Below, piece after piece: positions 23,501-32,377 of a stretch of DNA of 64,000 bases. The notes under the pieces were generated by a model, which saw only the letters and a program-made list of their open reading frames with translations, was not told the origin of the DNA and ran no database searches. Each line of letters begins with the position of its first letter. Within the stretch, counting starts at the first letter, position 1. Position numbers and translations under genes: made by a program. This stretch comes from Calliopum simillimum (Eukaryota; Arthropoda; Insecta; Diptera; Lauxaniidae): assembly GCA_951812925.1 (NCBI GenBank), contig OX638370.1, forward strand, positions 93,944,897-94,008,896, in the 5' to 3' direction.

Positions 23501-23980
23501 TGCCTGATCGTGGTGGTGTAAAATATGATTTGCTGATTTTGTTGTAGAACTTGCCATCGCGATGCCGCAGTTTAACTTCTCCTTCGATACTCTAGGCGGG
23601 AGGAACTGCTGCTGCTGCTGCTGATCTTGAATGCAGCATTCTTCTGCTATTGTTGGAGTTGATATATTATTAGTTTTGTTTGAAAGTAATGAGCGTGAAA
23701 CAAATGAAGTTCGCTTGAAGTTTATTTCAGTGTATATGTCCGTTTGGGTGTTTTCTTGCTGTAGCCCACTGCCGCCGGATCGAAATGATTGTGTGCCGTA
23801 CTGTTGTTGTGGTTGCTCTTGGAGTAAAGCCTGTTGCATTGTTGCATCGTGAGTTTTGAATGTCCCATTTTCCATTTGCGGTTCCAATTTAATGCCATTG
23901 AACTGAAAATTGATACTGATTCTTTCAATATTCTGAGAGTTCCAAATGCGTGCTTCATGATCCGTGCTAACACTTTCCAT
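11478..23980 (-). CDS. Hr3: Hr3 (DHR3/Hr46) nuclear hormone receptor, whole coding span
   Basis: This is the ROR-family orphan nuclear receptor. In insects Hr3 is induced by 20-hydroxyecdysone, represses early ecdysone genes and activates ftz-f1; it binds AGGTCA half sites with an AT-rich 5' extension. Nine exons phase exactly: 23080-23980, 19670-19897, 19434-19602, 19144-19313, 15038-15141, 14822-14968, 14474-14717, 14260-14410 and 11478-11598. Together they are 2235 bp, 744 residues plus stop. Every junction has GT...AG. Residues 1-300 are a Q/H-rich A/B region; 308-373 are the two zinc fingers (P-box CEGCKG) followed by [20 protein letters not shown]; about 500-740 are the ligand-binding domain ending in ALYKELFSI (AF-2). 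The start is the first ATG after an in-frame TAG. A symmetric cassette exon at 16057-16647 would raise the length to 941. Drosophila isoforms with other N-termini are known; I did not find such an exon here. Confidence 0.97.
12062..12617. mobile_element. Foldback element in Hr3 intron 8
   Basis: Arms share AGCTTATCGGTTTTGATTTT and neighbouring blocks in inverted orientation (12062-12145 against 12525-12617). The terminal blocks read ACTAGATAGTATC and GATACTGTCTAGT. The 200-residue-scale frames inside are not credible. It abuts the INE-1-like repeat that follows. Confidence 0.65.
12612..13608 (-). mobile_element. INE-1/mini-me-like (Helitron-type) element with internal minisatellite
   Basis: It begins at 12618 with an ATACCCTACATCCTGGGTAC-type end and closes with a GTGTAGGGTATTTAATGTTT-type end, the two ends shared with copies near 28.5, 47.9 and 53.0 kb. 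Lies inside the 2.7-kb last Hr3 intron. The family assignment rests on the shared ends plus the CAGC microsatellite seen in other copies. Confidence 0.6.
12716..13385 (+). repeat. Tandem repeat, 142-bp unit, about five near-identical copies
   Basis: The word GGTGAATTCGGACAAGAGGG recurs at 12730, 12872, 13014, 13156 and 13298 (last with one change), an exact period of 142. Each unit ends in a run around CCAAAACACTAAAACCAGTA. A diverged sixth unit follows to about 13500. Each unit opens the same 72-codon frame. Since 142 is not a multiple of three, the frame shifts from unit to unit and no continuous protein is possible. The unit is homologous to the diverged repeats at 28.6-29.05, 48.0-48.4 and 53.2-53.55 kb. 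Confidence 0.95.
13609..14259. other. Remainder of the last Hr3 intron (intron 8)
   Basis: AT-rich intronic sequence between exon 8 and the repeat block. The motif AGTGTCACGT occurs twice (about 13967 and 14050). Nothing else was recognised. Confidence 0.5.
14260..14410 (-). CDS. Hr3: Hr3 exon 8: ligand-binding domain helices 9-10
   Basis: Acceptor TTTTAG; AA completes Glu. It encodes [40 protein letters not shown] and TLLNNIPNF, ending phase 2 before GTAAGT. Confidence 0.96.
14474..14717 (-). CDS. Hr3: Hr3 exon 7: ligand-binding domain core
   Basis: Acceptor TTTTGCAG; it encodes [55 protein letters not shown] and a segment ending YQSLVLLWP. It ends phase 1 before GTAGTT. The ILLLK start completes the DQ-ILLLK charge-clamp region begun in exon 6. 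Confidence 0.96.
14822..14968 (-). CDS. Hr3: Hr3 exon 6: ligand-binding domain helices 2-4
   Basis: Acceptor TATTTAG; 49 codons, phase 0 at both ends. It encodes [40 protein letters not shown] and FMRLSQDDQ. The FAK..PGF..L...DQ signature is the nuclear-receptor LBD signature. The donor (GTTTCT) is weak compared with the other introns. Confidence 0.95.
15038..15141 (-). CDS. Hr3: Hr3 exon 5: start of ligand-binding domain
   Basis: The acceptor GATCAG precedes CC at 15141-15140. It encodes [20 protein letters not shown] and then [14 protein letters not shown], ending phase 0 before GTTTGT. This is helix 1 of the receptor fold with the conserved [10 protein letters not shown] stretch. Confidence 0.95.
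15299..15560. mobile_element. pogo/Tigger-like MITE in an Hr3 intron
   Basis: The left end CAGTCAAACCTGTCTAAGC pairs with the right end GCTTAGACAGGTTGGAGTG. A TA dinucleotide lies just left of it, and one lies a base beyond the right end. CAGT-starting termini with TA targets are typical of pogo/Tigger derivatives. About 260 bp, non-coding. It sits between the cassette exon and LBD exon 5. Confidence 0.7.
16057..16647 (-). CDS. Hr3: Hr3 candidate cassette exon: 197-residue Gly/His/Gln-rich hinge insert
   Basis: The interval is bounded by TTTTAG before 16647 and G|GTAAGA after 16057 and is 591 bp, exactly 197 codons, phase 1 at both ends. It is open throughout in the one frame that splicing dictates, despite strong low complexity. 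It contains a (GGT)7 glycine run, [15 protein letters not shown], a His-rich stretch including HHHHHH, and an acidic [10 protein letters not shown] near the end. Joined to exon 5 it yields DLRWADGDIND. The polypyrimidine tract before the acceptor is poor, which fits regulated inclusion. Skipping reproduces the Drosophila-type hinge. Function would be unknown; low-complexity hinge inserts can alter partner binding. Confidence 0.75.
16980..17520. repeat. Degenerate tandem repeat, roughly 110-125 bp units
   Basis: Recurring phrases TTTATGAAATTTGGTATGGA and GTGGGCGGTGGCACGCC-like appear about four times in diverged form. Related single units occur at 35785-36030 and 49940-50148. This is an old dispersed minisatellite-like repeat inside an Hr3 intron. 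Confidence 0.6.
17521..19143. other. Hr3 intron sequence with CT microsatellite
   Basis: Mostly AT-rich. A (CT)12 tract occupies 18702-18726 and could bind GAGA-type factors on either strand. Around it, TTCAGTTCAGTT-type words recur (18495-18620 and 18900), forming an imperfect inverted pair with CAGTGCACTGAA. No exon was recognised. Confidence 0.45.
19144..19313 (-). CDS. Hr3: Hr3 exon 4: hinge
   Basis: Acceptor AAAG at 19314-19315; donor CATG|GTAACT after 19144, phase 1. It encodes [37 protein letters not shown] and [11 protein letters not shown]. The donor base G can join CC of exon 5 (Ala, giving the short hinge as in Drosophila) or GC of the cassette exon (Gly). Confidence 0.93.
19434..19602 (-). 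CDS. Hr3: Hr3 exon 3: DBD C-terminal extension and start of hinge
   Basis: Acceptor TTTGCAG; the exon starts with CT that completes Ala. It encodes [18 protein letters not shown], then [19 protein letters not shown] and [12 protein letters not shown]. It ends phase 2 before GTAATA. The basic [12 protein letters not shown] segment is the minor-groove-contacting extension that ROR-type receptors use to bind DNA as monomers. Confidence 0.95.
19670..19897 (-). CDS. Hr3: Hr3 exon 2: DNA-binding domain, both zinc fingers
   Basis: Acceptor TTTCAG precedes 19897; donor G|GTAAGT follows 19670. It encodes [20 protein letters not shown], then the P-box [11 protein letters not shown], finger 2 ([20 protein letters not shown]) and [13 protein letters not shown]. 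All eight zinc-binding cysteines are present. The P-box and C-terminal extension are those of the ROR/Hr3 subfamily. Near identity to the fly protein fixes the orthology. Confidence 0.98.
20635..21564. mobile_element. Non-coding TIR element in the first Hr3 intron
   Basis: The ends share CACTTATTTGAGTA and GTGTATGGTATTCAT in inverted orientation (20635-20690 against 21510-21564), with a TTTTCG block between. About 930 bp without a domain-bearing frame. Confidence 0.65.
22390..23000. mobile_element. Diverged foldback element in the first Hr3 intron
   Basis: TTTCAAACATACCACCCATT at 22575-22600 is mirrored by AAATGGCTGGTATGTTTGAA at 22717-22737, with weaker pairing further out. The boundaries are uncertain. 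Confidence 0.45.
23080..23980 (-). CDS. Hr3: Hr3 exon 1: long low-complexity N-terminal (A/B) region
   Basis: ATG at 23978-23980 follows an in-frame TAG about 30 bases upstream. The 300-codon stretch is rich in Gln, His and Ser, with a QQQQQ run, an eight-His run (HHHHHHHH) and a second Gln/His tract. It starts [20 protein letters not shown]. The exon ends AAGAG before GTGAGC at 23074-23079, phase 1, and joins the DNA-binding-domain exon to give Ala (G+CA). The N-terminal activation region of nuclear receptors is poorly conserved, so its identity rests on the exact splice phase and its position. Confidence 0.88.
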
Positions 23981-24182
23981 ATCAAATAAGGAAACACATT
24001 TTTTCTATCTTTTTTTAAACGATTTATGATTTCGATCAAGAAGTATGTATGTTGGTTCTTATGTTGGAAGAATTGCAACCTTTAAGCGCGACGACATTTT
24101 CTTATCCAAGAATCAAATAAAAAAAAAAATACAAATTTTAGGCACACACAAAACCGTTGATCCGCCGGCGGAGTCGGTTATA

Positions 24183-24188
24183 AACTGA
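24183..24188 (-). promoter_or_regulatory. Candidate Hr3 initiator (TCAGTT)
   Basis: TCAGTT on the minus strand matches the arthropod initiator and lies about 205 bp upstream of the Hr3 ATG. The sequence between (AAC/AAAGTGAAA-rich further up, then A-rich) looks like a fly leader. There is no TATA box. GGATCA occurs about 25 bp downstream, close to but not at the DPE position. Confidence 0.35.
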
Positions 24189-24384
24189 CTGGCGATTTCT
24201 TAAACTATTTTCACTTTTGCTTTGTTTTCGCATAGTTTGCATTATATTGTTAATCGAAATCGAAACAACACTAACAACAAAACAATAACAACAACAATAT
24301 CGAAGTCAACATCGATAGTACTTCGGTTTCAAAACAGTTTGATTCAACAACCCATACGTTGCTAATTTGCACTTCAACATTTTC

Positions 24385-24398
24385 GGGTTCACTGATCT
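24385..24398 (+). promoter_or_regulatory. Candidate ecdysone response element upstream of Hr3
   Basis: GGGTTCACTGATCT is an imperfect inverted repeat with one-base spacer. The first half is a perfect RGKTCA site and the second (TGATCT) has one mismatch. It resembles the hsp27 element. It lies about 400 bp upstream of the ATG of a gene known to be ecdysone-induced. Confidence 0.4.
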
Positions 24399-25279
24399 AT
24401 TTTGGCATATATGTGAGCGTCATTGCGAGCTCAAGCATTAAATAAAAACCTTCCAAATAAAATTAACAATGAAAATTTTAATTTATTTCATTAGGACCAT
24501 TTCTCCATTTCATATTGTAACACTTAGTTTAAATTTAAAAAGTAACAATGTACAATTATTGAAAAACAAAAAGTTCGCATCACTACATTTAGATAAGGTT
24601 TTTTGCGTTTCCTTTTTTTTTTGCTTGCAAACTAAAAAAATAAAAAATTTTTTTTCGGGCTTTGTCTCCTATTATTTCATAAACTTTTTCTTCAATCTGA
24701 TGGACATTATTCCGTAATTTGTTTCCAAAAGTGATTTTTAGTCAAATTCTTAAAGTCGCATAATATGGGACTATTCGTTATGGAAAAGAAAGTGTTCTGT
24801 CATGCTTTGTCATACAATAATATATTGTTTCTTTAACTAACTTTTTCAAATTCATACCATTTTATTAATAATTTCAGGCTTTGGATCTAAGCATACATAT
24901 ATTTCTCTAGTTATAATCAATAAACAAAGCCTAAAAATGTGTAAAGTATTTTTAATAACTATTAAACAAATATTATGGCAAAATAAACTTTAAGTGCACC
25001 CTGTCAATGTGGTGGTAAGGAACAACGAGAACTGCTGATAATCCTATACCAACTAGAAGTCGAATTCAGCCTGTTGTTTAAAGCAACGATTAGAACCATC
25101 GAAGAGGTAAAGCAATTTCAAGATTTTACTCAGAGATTCCAACATTTATACCAGTTAATATAAAAGGTGCTCCATATGGTGAAGAAGTTGAGTAATATTT
25201 GGATTGCCGCATAAAGCCTGAAACGTTGATTACTGAGCTCAATGAAAAATGTTAATAATACATATTTGAATATCTATAT
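24399..25279. other. Hr3 upstream sequence without recognised features
   Basis: AT-rich, with no convincing frame, repeat or promoter recognised. Confidence 0.4.
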
Positions 25280-26000
25280 ATTAATACGCAAGACAAAAAT
25301 TTGTCCTACCATTTTTACTATGCCGCAAAATACCATATGTAGTAGAATAGCATTTTGCGGAAATTTTGCTAATGTCGATAAAAGAAAAATTCATAGAATT
25401 CGTAATTATTACCCGATTTTAAACAATTATAGCTTGTTGGAAAGGTATTTCAATTTGCTATAAGATAAAGTTATGCTTTGACTAATTTAATTAAGTTTAA
25501 AAAAAATTTTCATTATTTTTTGCCTGAAACCTCAACTTGACCTTTACCTCTCTTGCGGGCCGGGTTATCGTTATCCGATCGCCGTGAAACTTCATAGTAT
25601 TTGTTTTTATGACCATTAGAAGGATTTCAGGGGGCGGCATGAACGAAAATCAGAAAATCGTAAAATAAGCGCATGCCTAATGTGCACAAAGTTAATATTA
25701 TTTTAATATTTTGCCATTAAGCGAGCTAAAATTCAATCCAATTTTTCAATATTAACAATGACAAAATACGCGGTCACACAAAGCTGAAAAGAGGATACAA
25801 CACAAAGAGAAAAATAAAAAGCTGACTGACACTGACTTCATGTTTTCTTTTTGTTTCACATTTATCATTGTACCAGGGATGATATGAGAGCTTTTCTATT
25901 TTGTACCGAATAACAAAAAAAGTACTTTAACTGTCCAAAAATTATTTAATACATTAGTGATCAAATTTTAACCATTTGGCAATTCTAGTACTTTTAAATG
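25280..26000 (+). repeat. Dispersed repeat, copy 1 (partner at 43800-44235, opposite strand)
   Basis: Shared words with the reverse complement of 43800-44235 include AGACAAAAATTTGTCCTAC, CAATTTTTCAATATTAACAA-like, TTCATGTTTTCTTTTTGTTT-like and GAGCTTTTCTATTTTGTACC. Copy 1 is longer because of an insertion or extra sequence at about 25320-25680. The element class is unknown. Confidence 0.7.
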
Positions 26001-26399
26001 TACAATAATTTTTTTCGCTGCGTTACTTATTTCTTAAGTACGGGGAATGTCAACTCGTACTAAAGTTTTGAAGTTTGCTGTAAGGTTGAGTAGTTTACAC
26101 TCGGTGATTACATTCAGCGGCCTAAAGAATCCAATAAGCGTGGCAGGCATAGTTTAAATTTGCTATAGATGGGTTCTTTTTGTTTTAAAAATATGCATTT
26201 TGATTTAAAAACATTTTAAAATTTTTTCTTTTCAGTGTATGAAATACAATAGTTTGATTTAGAAAAATTTTTGTTTTCATCACTAAACTCTTTTTGGCGG
26301 TTAGCCTTCGAAATATCAGGTTCATCACTGTTTTTGGTTGAAATATCAATAGTGGGACTTTTTTTGAATGAAGGCACATCAAGAATTCAAAAATGTTTA

Positions 26400-28100
26400 G
26401 CGTTACCCATTTGTTATTATCAAAATGCTTGCAAGTTTAAGTGCTGCTCGCAGGTCTTGGCGGTATGCTTTAACCCGGAACAGCTTTACTGAAAATCGCA
26501 ATATCAAAATCGTACGCGCGCCAAGTTACCTCTCTACATTTCATCTTCCTCCTTCGCAACCAGTTACTCAGTCAGCTCAGTCAGTTAGTCAGTCATTCAG
26601 TCATCAGTTTATTTTATCGTTTTTTTTTTCCTTCTTTTTCTTTTTGTTTTGTTTGTTGTTGGTAAAGAAAGATGACGACGAGCAAGCAAGTAAACAAGCG
26701 CGTGAGAGTGAGATAGAGAGAAAAGAAAGTGTCAATGAACTTTTTCCATACACGTCGTCGTCGAGCAGCGCCGCGTTATAGGCAGAGAATCCGTATCGCA
26801 GCGACTCATCATCATCTGCCCAAATGACAACAATAACAACAACAACAACAAAAGAATAATTTTATCAACAACAAAAACAACGACAGAGCAACATCGCTGA
26901 CAACGATAACAATAAAACAAATTCTCAGTTGCGCTCGCTGTGGAAATGACGCAAAATGTTGTAAAATTAATGGGAAAATAAATGAAAATTGAAAAAGAGG
27001 AAAAACACGGAATTTTCTTTTCAGAAAAAGAAAGAAAAAATTAAAAAAAAAGAACATTAAAATTTAAGTGTGATTTCTTTTTCTCTTTAGTTTGAAAGCT
27101 TTTCTAACGCAAAACTCTCTATCTCTCTCTTGTTCTCTTTCTCAACAGTACCCGTACCGAAATCGTTTAAAGTTTAACGGTTGAGCTTTGGGCTGTGGTT
27201 TCCGTCCATTAGGACTTTTTGTTTCATTTGATAACCCAAGCACGTTGACTTCATTTTTTTTTAACAAAAACACCCACCCCTCTCTTTCCCAAACACTCTA
27301 ATGATACAAAACGTGACCGCGCTAAGTCCCTTGAGACACATATCTTCTTCTTCCAGAAAAGGGGCTTTTGATTTTGTTAAATTTCACTTTTTCTCCTTTA
27401 AAATAAATTTATTTTTGTTTTAAATAGAATTTTTTTTTTCACTTTTTTCACGTAATTTTTTAATTTTCTTTGTGTTTTTGTTGCATCTGTCTGCGTTGGT
27501 TTGAGAGGCCTGAGAATCCTTTTCAATAACTGAATTCTCAGTGGTTGTCGTTATATAACGTGTTTTGAGGATCGATCCATTACAACCGCATTAGAACGAA
27601 ACGATTTTTTTTTTCTTTTCAACACCGGCTACACACCCCGGAAAAAGTTAAAAATAAAAAACTTAATTTTAAGGAAGTCTACTGCTGCAACCAGGTGCTT
27701 CCTCAGTCCGATGTACTAAATGCAATCCATTTGAATATTCAAAATAACACGCAAAAATTCTTATAATGTGCACCGGCAAGTGAAATAAACGCCATCCACA
27801 TGCTGTTTCTGTCATTGACGAAGCGCACGAGGACAGAGAAGACGAACAACTCGCGTATTTAACAGGCACATGGACCGCTTGGCACTCATCTGCTGCTGTG
27901 GCACATTGTGGCGCTACTTTAACTGCACAGAATGCACAAATTGGAGGAAAAACTTATTGCATCCTGACAAGAGAAATGTTGCGAGAGACATAGAGAGAGA
28001 GAGAGAGAGTGTGTGGAAAGTTGCAAGAGAATCAACGCTCTTTGCACTTTAAGAGAGCGAACAAGTTATAAAGAGCTTAAGCATAAAATAAAATTTTCTT
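26400..28100. other. Transposon-poor island, possible upstream promoter/5' UTR region
   Basis: Unlike its surroundings, this stretch has balanced composition, CAA/AAC and AGTCAGTCAGT repeats, a (GA)n tract near 27990-28010 and no inverted-repeat elements. Read on the minus strand, 27530 downward resembles a fly 5' leader (CAACAAAAACAC, AAAGTGAAAAAA). No protein frame with recognisable homology is present. Confidence 0.45.
27528..27558 (-). promoter_or_regulatory. Candidate core promoter: TATATAA plus TCAGTT initiator
   Basis: On the minus strand TTATATAA (27558-27551) is followed after about 18 bp by TCAGTT (27533-27528). The spacing from TATA to the initiator A is about 26 bp, slightly short but plausible. 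The orientation matches Hr3, whose first coding exon is 3.5 kb downstream, so this could be an alternative Hr3 promoter. Confidence 0.35.
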
Positions 28101-28514
28101 ATCGCTCCCCAGTCTCCCCAGTCCAGCAAAAACTTTTGTTGACAACCAAACTAAAATGATTTCCAGCGCATTGCCGCATTATGTGGCGCATCAACGATGG
28201 AGAAGGAAAATCTATGCAGTTGTGTAGTGTAGTGCACTTAAAAAAAAAGTGTTTGTTGCAACTTTTAACGATGCTTATTAGAATTGTTGCTCATTATACA
28301 GAAACTTTTTTATTTAAATGAAGATTTAATTTAACAGATATTCTCCAGATCGGTTTTAAAAGCAGAAGAGTAGGCTTTATACGGGACGTATGTGTGACAT
28401 TTTATCATACCGCGTCCTAACCGCAACAATAACGTAAGCGCCAATTTTTAGGAAAAATTTTTTAATGCACAAATATGTTCTAAAACATCATTTTCATCTA
28501 TACGCCAAATATTA
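28101..28514. other. Intergenic spacer
   Basis: Nothing recognised apart from ordinary AT-rich sequence. Confidence 0.4.
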
Positions 28515-29390
28515 ACTAGTAAGGGTGTAATTTTTGGCCTGGCCAAAAAATAAATAGCCTACACTGCAGTATTTTGAAAATTTTGCTTGTAAGGGAGGTG
28601 CTACGCCCTCTTGTCAGAGTTCACCCAGTTTTTGTTCAGAGCTTGCATTTATAGTTTTTAGTGTCTGAGTGAAATTTGGTTGGATTATCTCAAAAACCGT
28701 TTTCAGTATAGCGTTTTGAAGCTTTTGCTTACATAATGGGTGTCTCGCCCTCTTGTCCGAGTTCGTCTAGTTTAAGCTTTAGTCTTAAGTATTTGAGTGA
28801 AATTTGGTTGGATTATCTCAAAAAACTCTTTCAGTATAGCATTTTGAAACTTTTGCTTATATGGGTGGTGCCACGCCCCCTTGTCCGATTTCACCCAATT
28901 TTTGTTGAGAGCTTTCATTAATAATTCTTTGTGTCTGAGTCAAATTTGATTCGAATATCTCAAAAAATGCTTTCTGTATAGCGTTTTGAAGCTTTTGCTT
29001 TTAAGGGAGGTGCCACGCCCTCTTGTTCGAGTTCGCTCAGTTTTTTTTTCGGAGCTTGCGCTTACAATTCATAGTATTTATGTGTATTTGGGTTGGGATT
29101 GTCGTGAAAAATACTCCTAAAATTGCATTTTAAATATATTTTTTGTATGGGCGGTAGGCTTGTCCGTTGACCGATTTTGCTCATTTTCACTCCTCCGAGC
29201 TTTGACGACGGAGGCAGTGTACTAAATTTCATTGAATTATCTTGCTCAGTTTTCCCAAAAAGTGAATTTCAACACACAGCCAGCCAGCCAGCTAGCCAGA
29301 CAAATGGACATGGCTATATCGACTCAGGTGGTGACGCTGATCAAGAATATATACAAAGTGAATATACCCTGGGTGTAGGGTATAAAAACT
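28515..29390 (+). mobile_element. INE-1/mini-me-like element
   Basis: Starts ACTAGTAAGGGTGTAATTTT and carries diverged units with GTGCCACGCCCTCTTGTCCG at about 140-bp spacing. A short CAGCCAGCCAGC tract, the core ATGGCTATATCGACTCAG and the end GGGTGTAGGGTATAAAAA follow. This core next to a proto-microsatellite is the layout described for mini-me/INE-1 (Helitron-derived) elements in flies. Confidence 0.7.
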
Positions 29391-29443
29391 AAACAAGGTA
29401 TCGCACTTTCAATTACATCGTAAGAGCCACATTTGTTTTTTTC

Positions 29444-29620
29444 TTGAACGCAAAAAATAACGTAACCTCAAAAATCAAACGAGAACTACCTGGTCTAAAG
29501 CTAAAATCTCTTTATTGGATACTTGGACAAAAATCTAAGACGTCTTGGCAAAATAAAACTCTTGTTTATAAAGAAATTTTGAAACCAGTTTGGACACATG
29601 GTGTACCCACCCAGTACCCA
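29444..29620 (+). pseudogene. Fragment of a Jockey-type LINE reverse transcriptase
   Basis: The plus frame reads SLYWILGQKSKTSWQNKTLV then YKEILKPVWTHG. This matches the region after the catalytic palm in Jockey-clade retrotransposons (pattern LYWL.GRKSKLS..NKLL.YK..LKPVWTYG). Only about 60 codons survive, and the foldback element at 29635 follows directly. It is dead. Confidence 0.65.
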
Positions 29621-29634
29621 TCCAAATTTGGCTC

Positions 29635-30040
29635 CCGGAAATAACGCCATAGGAAATAACGGCAAAAAATTTTTTTTGGAAATAACGCCAGAAATTGTCT
29701 GGCATTAATTTTTGGAAATAAAGCCAAAAATTCTGGCGTCATTTCCATTTTGTTTTAGAAATTAAACTAAAAAATAACTAGGAAATAACGCCAGAAAAGT
29801 TTTTGGCCATATTCCCCAAACAAAATGGAAATAAAGGCATAATTTTGTGTGGAGATTTTTCTGGCGTTATTTCTTTTCTGTAAACTACATAATTTTTAGA
29901 AATAACGCCAGAAAAGTTTTTGGCTTTATTTCCAAAACAAAATGGAAATAACGCCAGAATTTTCTATGAAGATTTTTCTGACGTTATTTCAAAAAAATAT
30001 TCTGGCGTTATTTCCAATGGCGCTATTTCAGGGGGTCTCC
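29635..30040. mobile_element. Foldback element made of GGAAATAACGCC hairpins
   Basis: About ten copies of GGAAATAACGCCAGAA and its reverse complement alternate through the element. The outer ends resemble each other in inverted orientation (CCCGGAAATAACGCCATAGG on the left; CGCTATTTCAGGGGG on the right). A CCAAATT direct repeat flanks the ends. The architecture copies that of the GGGGATTATGTCCG family but with an unrelated sequence. Confidence 0.7.
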
Positions 30041-31249
30041 AAATTCTGCCATGCGTGTTTGAAATAAAATGAAAAAATACTTTCCTGTAAAATTTGCTTT
30101 TTTGGCGCTTACGATATTTAAACGGTAAGGGCTCGATATTTTGTTACGAAATTATAACAAATGAGACTTTCTTTGTGTCATCGACCGAGATTCGACTTGA
30201 TATCTCCGATTTCTATGAAAATTGGTTAAAAATTAGTATTTGATTTTCCAAAATTCTGAAAATTTTTAAGATGGCGGCCAAAGGAAGTTCTATCCAACCT
30301 TTGGATGCTCCCATATATGAAAATTTATAGCTCCTCGGCTTTTTAACCGATTTTAGTGAAATTTTCAGGGTTTCTGTAGAAAAGTATGAGCTTTTGGAAA
30401 AAAATAATTACACTGAAAAAAAAAAAAATTATTTTTGGTCGAAAAAAAAAACCTATTTTTTTTCAAAGCCATTTTGGTGCTTGCAGCACCCTTTTTTTTA
30501 AATATTTTTATTTAAAAGTAAATTTTATTGCAATTATTTTCCAGCCCTCAAAATTGTGATATGTTTTACGGTTATCAAGTTATGAATTTTTGATGTTGTA
30601 TAATGTTGTGTTCATCATGAGTCGTTGGTGAGCGTGAGCTACCATACAGGGCTGCAACTTTCCGGATGGTATTTTTTTTCAGTAAGCCTTAGTAAAATTT
30701 TTCATAATCGTTAAGAAATCAGTTTCGATTCGAGAAAATGGTTAGTTCTGAATACTGAACTTAATACTCTTAAATCTCTTAACTTCTGATGTTGAATTCA
30801 GAATAAGATAAATCTTAATTAAAAGCAAAATTTAAAATCTATGTCAGATTAAGTTTTTCTGATGGCATGAGATTAACTGTTACATATGCACACTTCTTAT
30901 GCCATCTGTGTCATACATTACGATAAAATATCAAAGTGAGTTGATTTTTTATCTAATCTTCTGCAATTCTTATCATATTTGTAAAATCGCGGATATGTCA
31001 ATTAAATGACAAAAATATGTTATTCAATAAAGATTAACCACTACATACTTTGATGGATGCATCAATCGATAATAGACATTGGAACATCAACTATAGATTT
31101 GTCGATATTTCTTATACGCATCCAGATGAATCGACCGGTTTGTTTTAATGAGATTTAACAGAATGAACTCTATGCAGTTGCTTTTCAGAGTTTTTCCTTT
31201 AATACCTTCCCCCACTCCCCCCCCATAATGTTGAGACATCACTTAATTT
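30041..31249. other. AT-rich intergenic sequence
   Basis: No gene recognised. Confidence 0.4.
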
Positions 31250-31960
31250 ATGACTTTGGTTCTATACTCTTTCATTTGTGGGACTTTTCTCTTGATTACA
31301 CGTAAGTCCCCAAATTATCGCCTTCTCTCTCTTCCTTTCTCTCTCGCTCGCTGTGTCAATAAATGTGTGCCGTTATTTGCTCCATGTTACTGCTGGATTG
31401 CAAAACAACAAAAACAATGCAAAAAGACAACACAACAAAAAACAGGAACAAAATGCTGATGTAAGTCGAATTCAATGTGGCCATTATGCATCTTGTTACG
31501 TGTGCTCTCTGTTTCTCTCTCTCTCTCACTTTTTATTGCTTTCTTTTTGTTATTCGTTCGTAATCTTGCGTCTTTTTTGTTGTTGTTGTCTCTTTATTTT
31601 TTCTGTACTGGCACAGAAATCAAGCCTCTGGTGCTTTTTACCCATCACAAGCCGGTCGGTTGGATGGTTGTCGGTCGTTGAGGCCATTGGCACACATTCT
31701 GCTTCTTTTCCATCTGGCCTCAAATGCTCCCCTTCCACTGTTTTCGTGTATTTTTGTGCTTCGTCTTTACAGTTTTTGTTTTTTTTTTTTAATTTTTTTC
31801 ACTGTAGATGTTTTCATTGCATTCCTGCTTGCAATTTATAACGCGTTGTGCATTTTATTTGAAAACTTTGTGTTCGGATTCTATGGTTTGTGCGTGGTTG
31901 TGTGTGTGTATGTGTGTGGGTATTTAAATGTTTGTATGCATACTTATTAGAGCAGTTCAA
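31250..31960. other. Transposon-poor, pyrimidine-rich island
   Basis: CTCTCT tracts (31320-31345, 31510-31530), GTTGTTGTTGTC and GCCGGTCGGTTGG-type repeats occur. Its character is like the 26.4-28.1 kb island. Open frames here (e.g. 31353-31841) are low-complexity Leu/Phe/Cys strings from pyrimidine tracts and not credible genes. It may be regulatory. Confidence 0.4.
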
Positions 31961-32377
31961 AAATTTAAAAATATGTTCTTAGAAAGATCTAATTGTTTTT
32001 TTTTTTATGAAAAAGAAAACAAAATTGAGCCCTCATACAAGCGTTTATGCATTTTGTTTTTTAATAGATATTTTGATCAACAAAATATTTTGATATACTT
32101 ATGTCATGCAGATATGAATCCCAAAATCTGTTCTTTCTTATCATTTAAAGTTTTTGCTTAATTCAGGAATAACAATCATATTCTTCAAAAAATATTTATT
32201 TTAGCTATAAATCGATGATTTCTCAACAAAGATATGGGTGATTCTCAGATAACTGTACTGTTTGTGTCCTCTGGCGATTTCACCTACACAGTAGGCTTTT
32301 TTTCACAAAAAATGACGCTATAAGTTAGAAACTATGTTCTATGATCTACTGTGAAAGTTTGCAAATATACCCCAAAT

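Noticed and set aside
26425..26781. 118-codon Ser/Gln/Phe-rich frame
   Set aside because: Driven by CAGTCAGT repeats and T-runs; no domain recognised.
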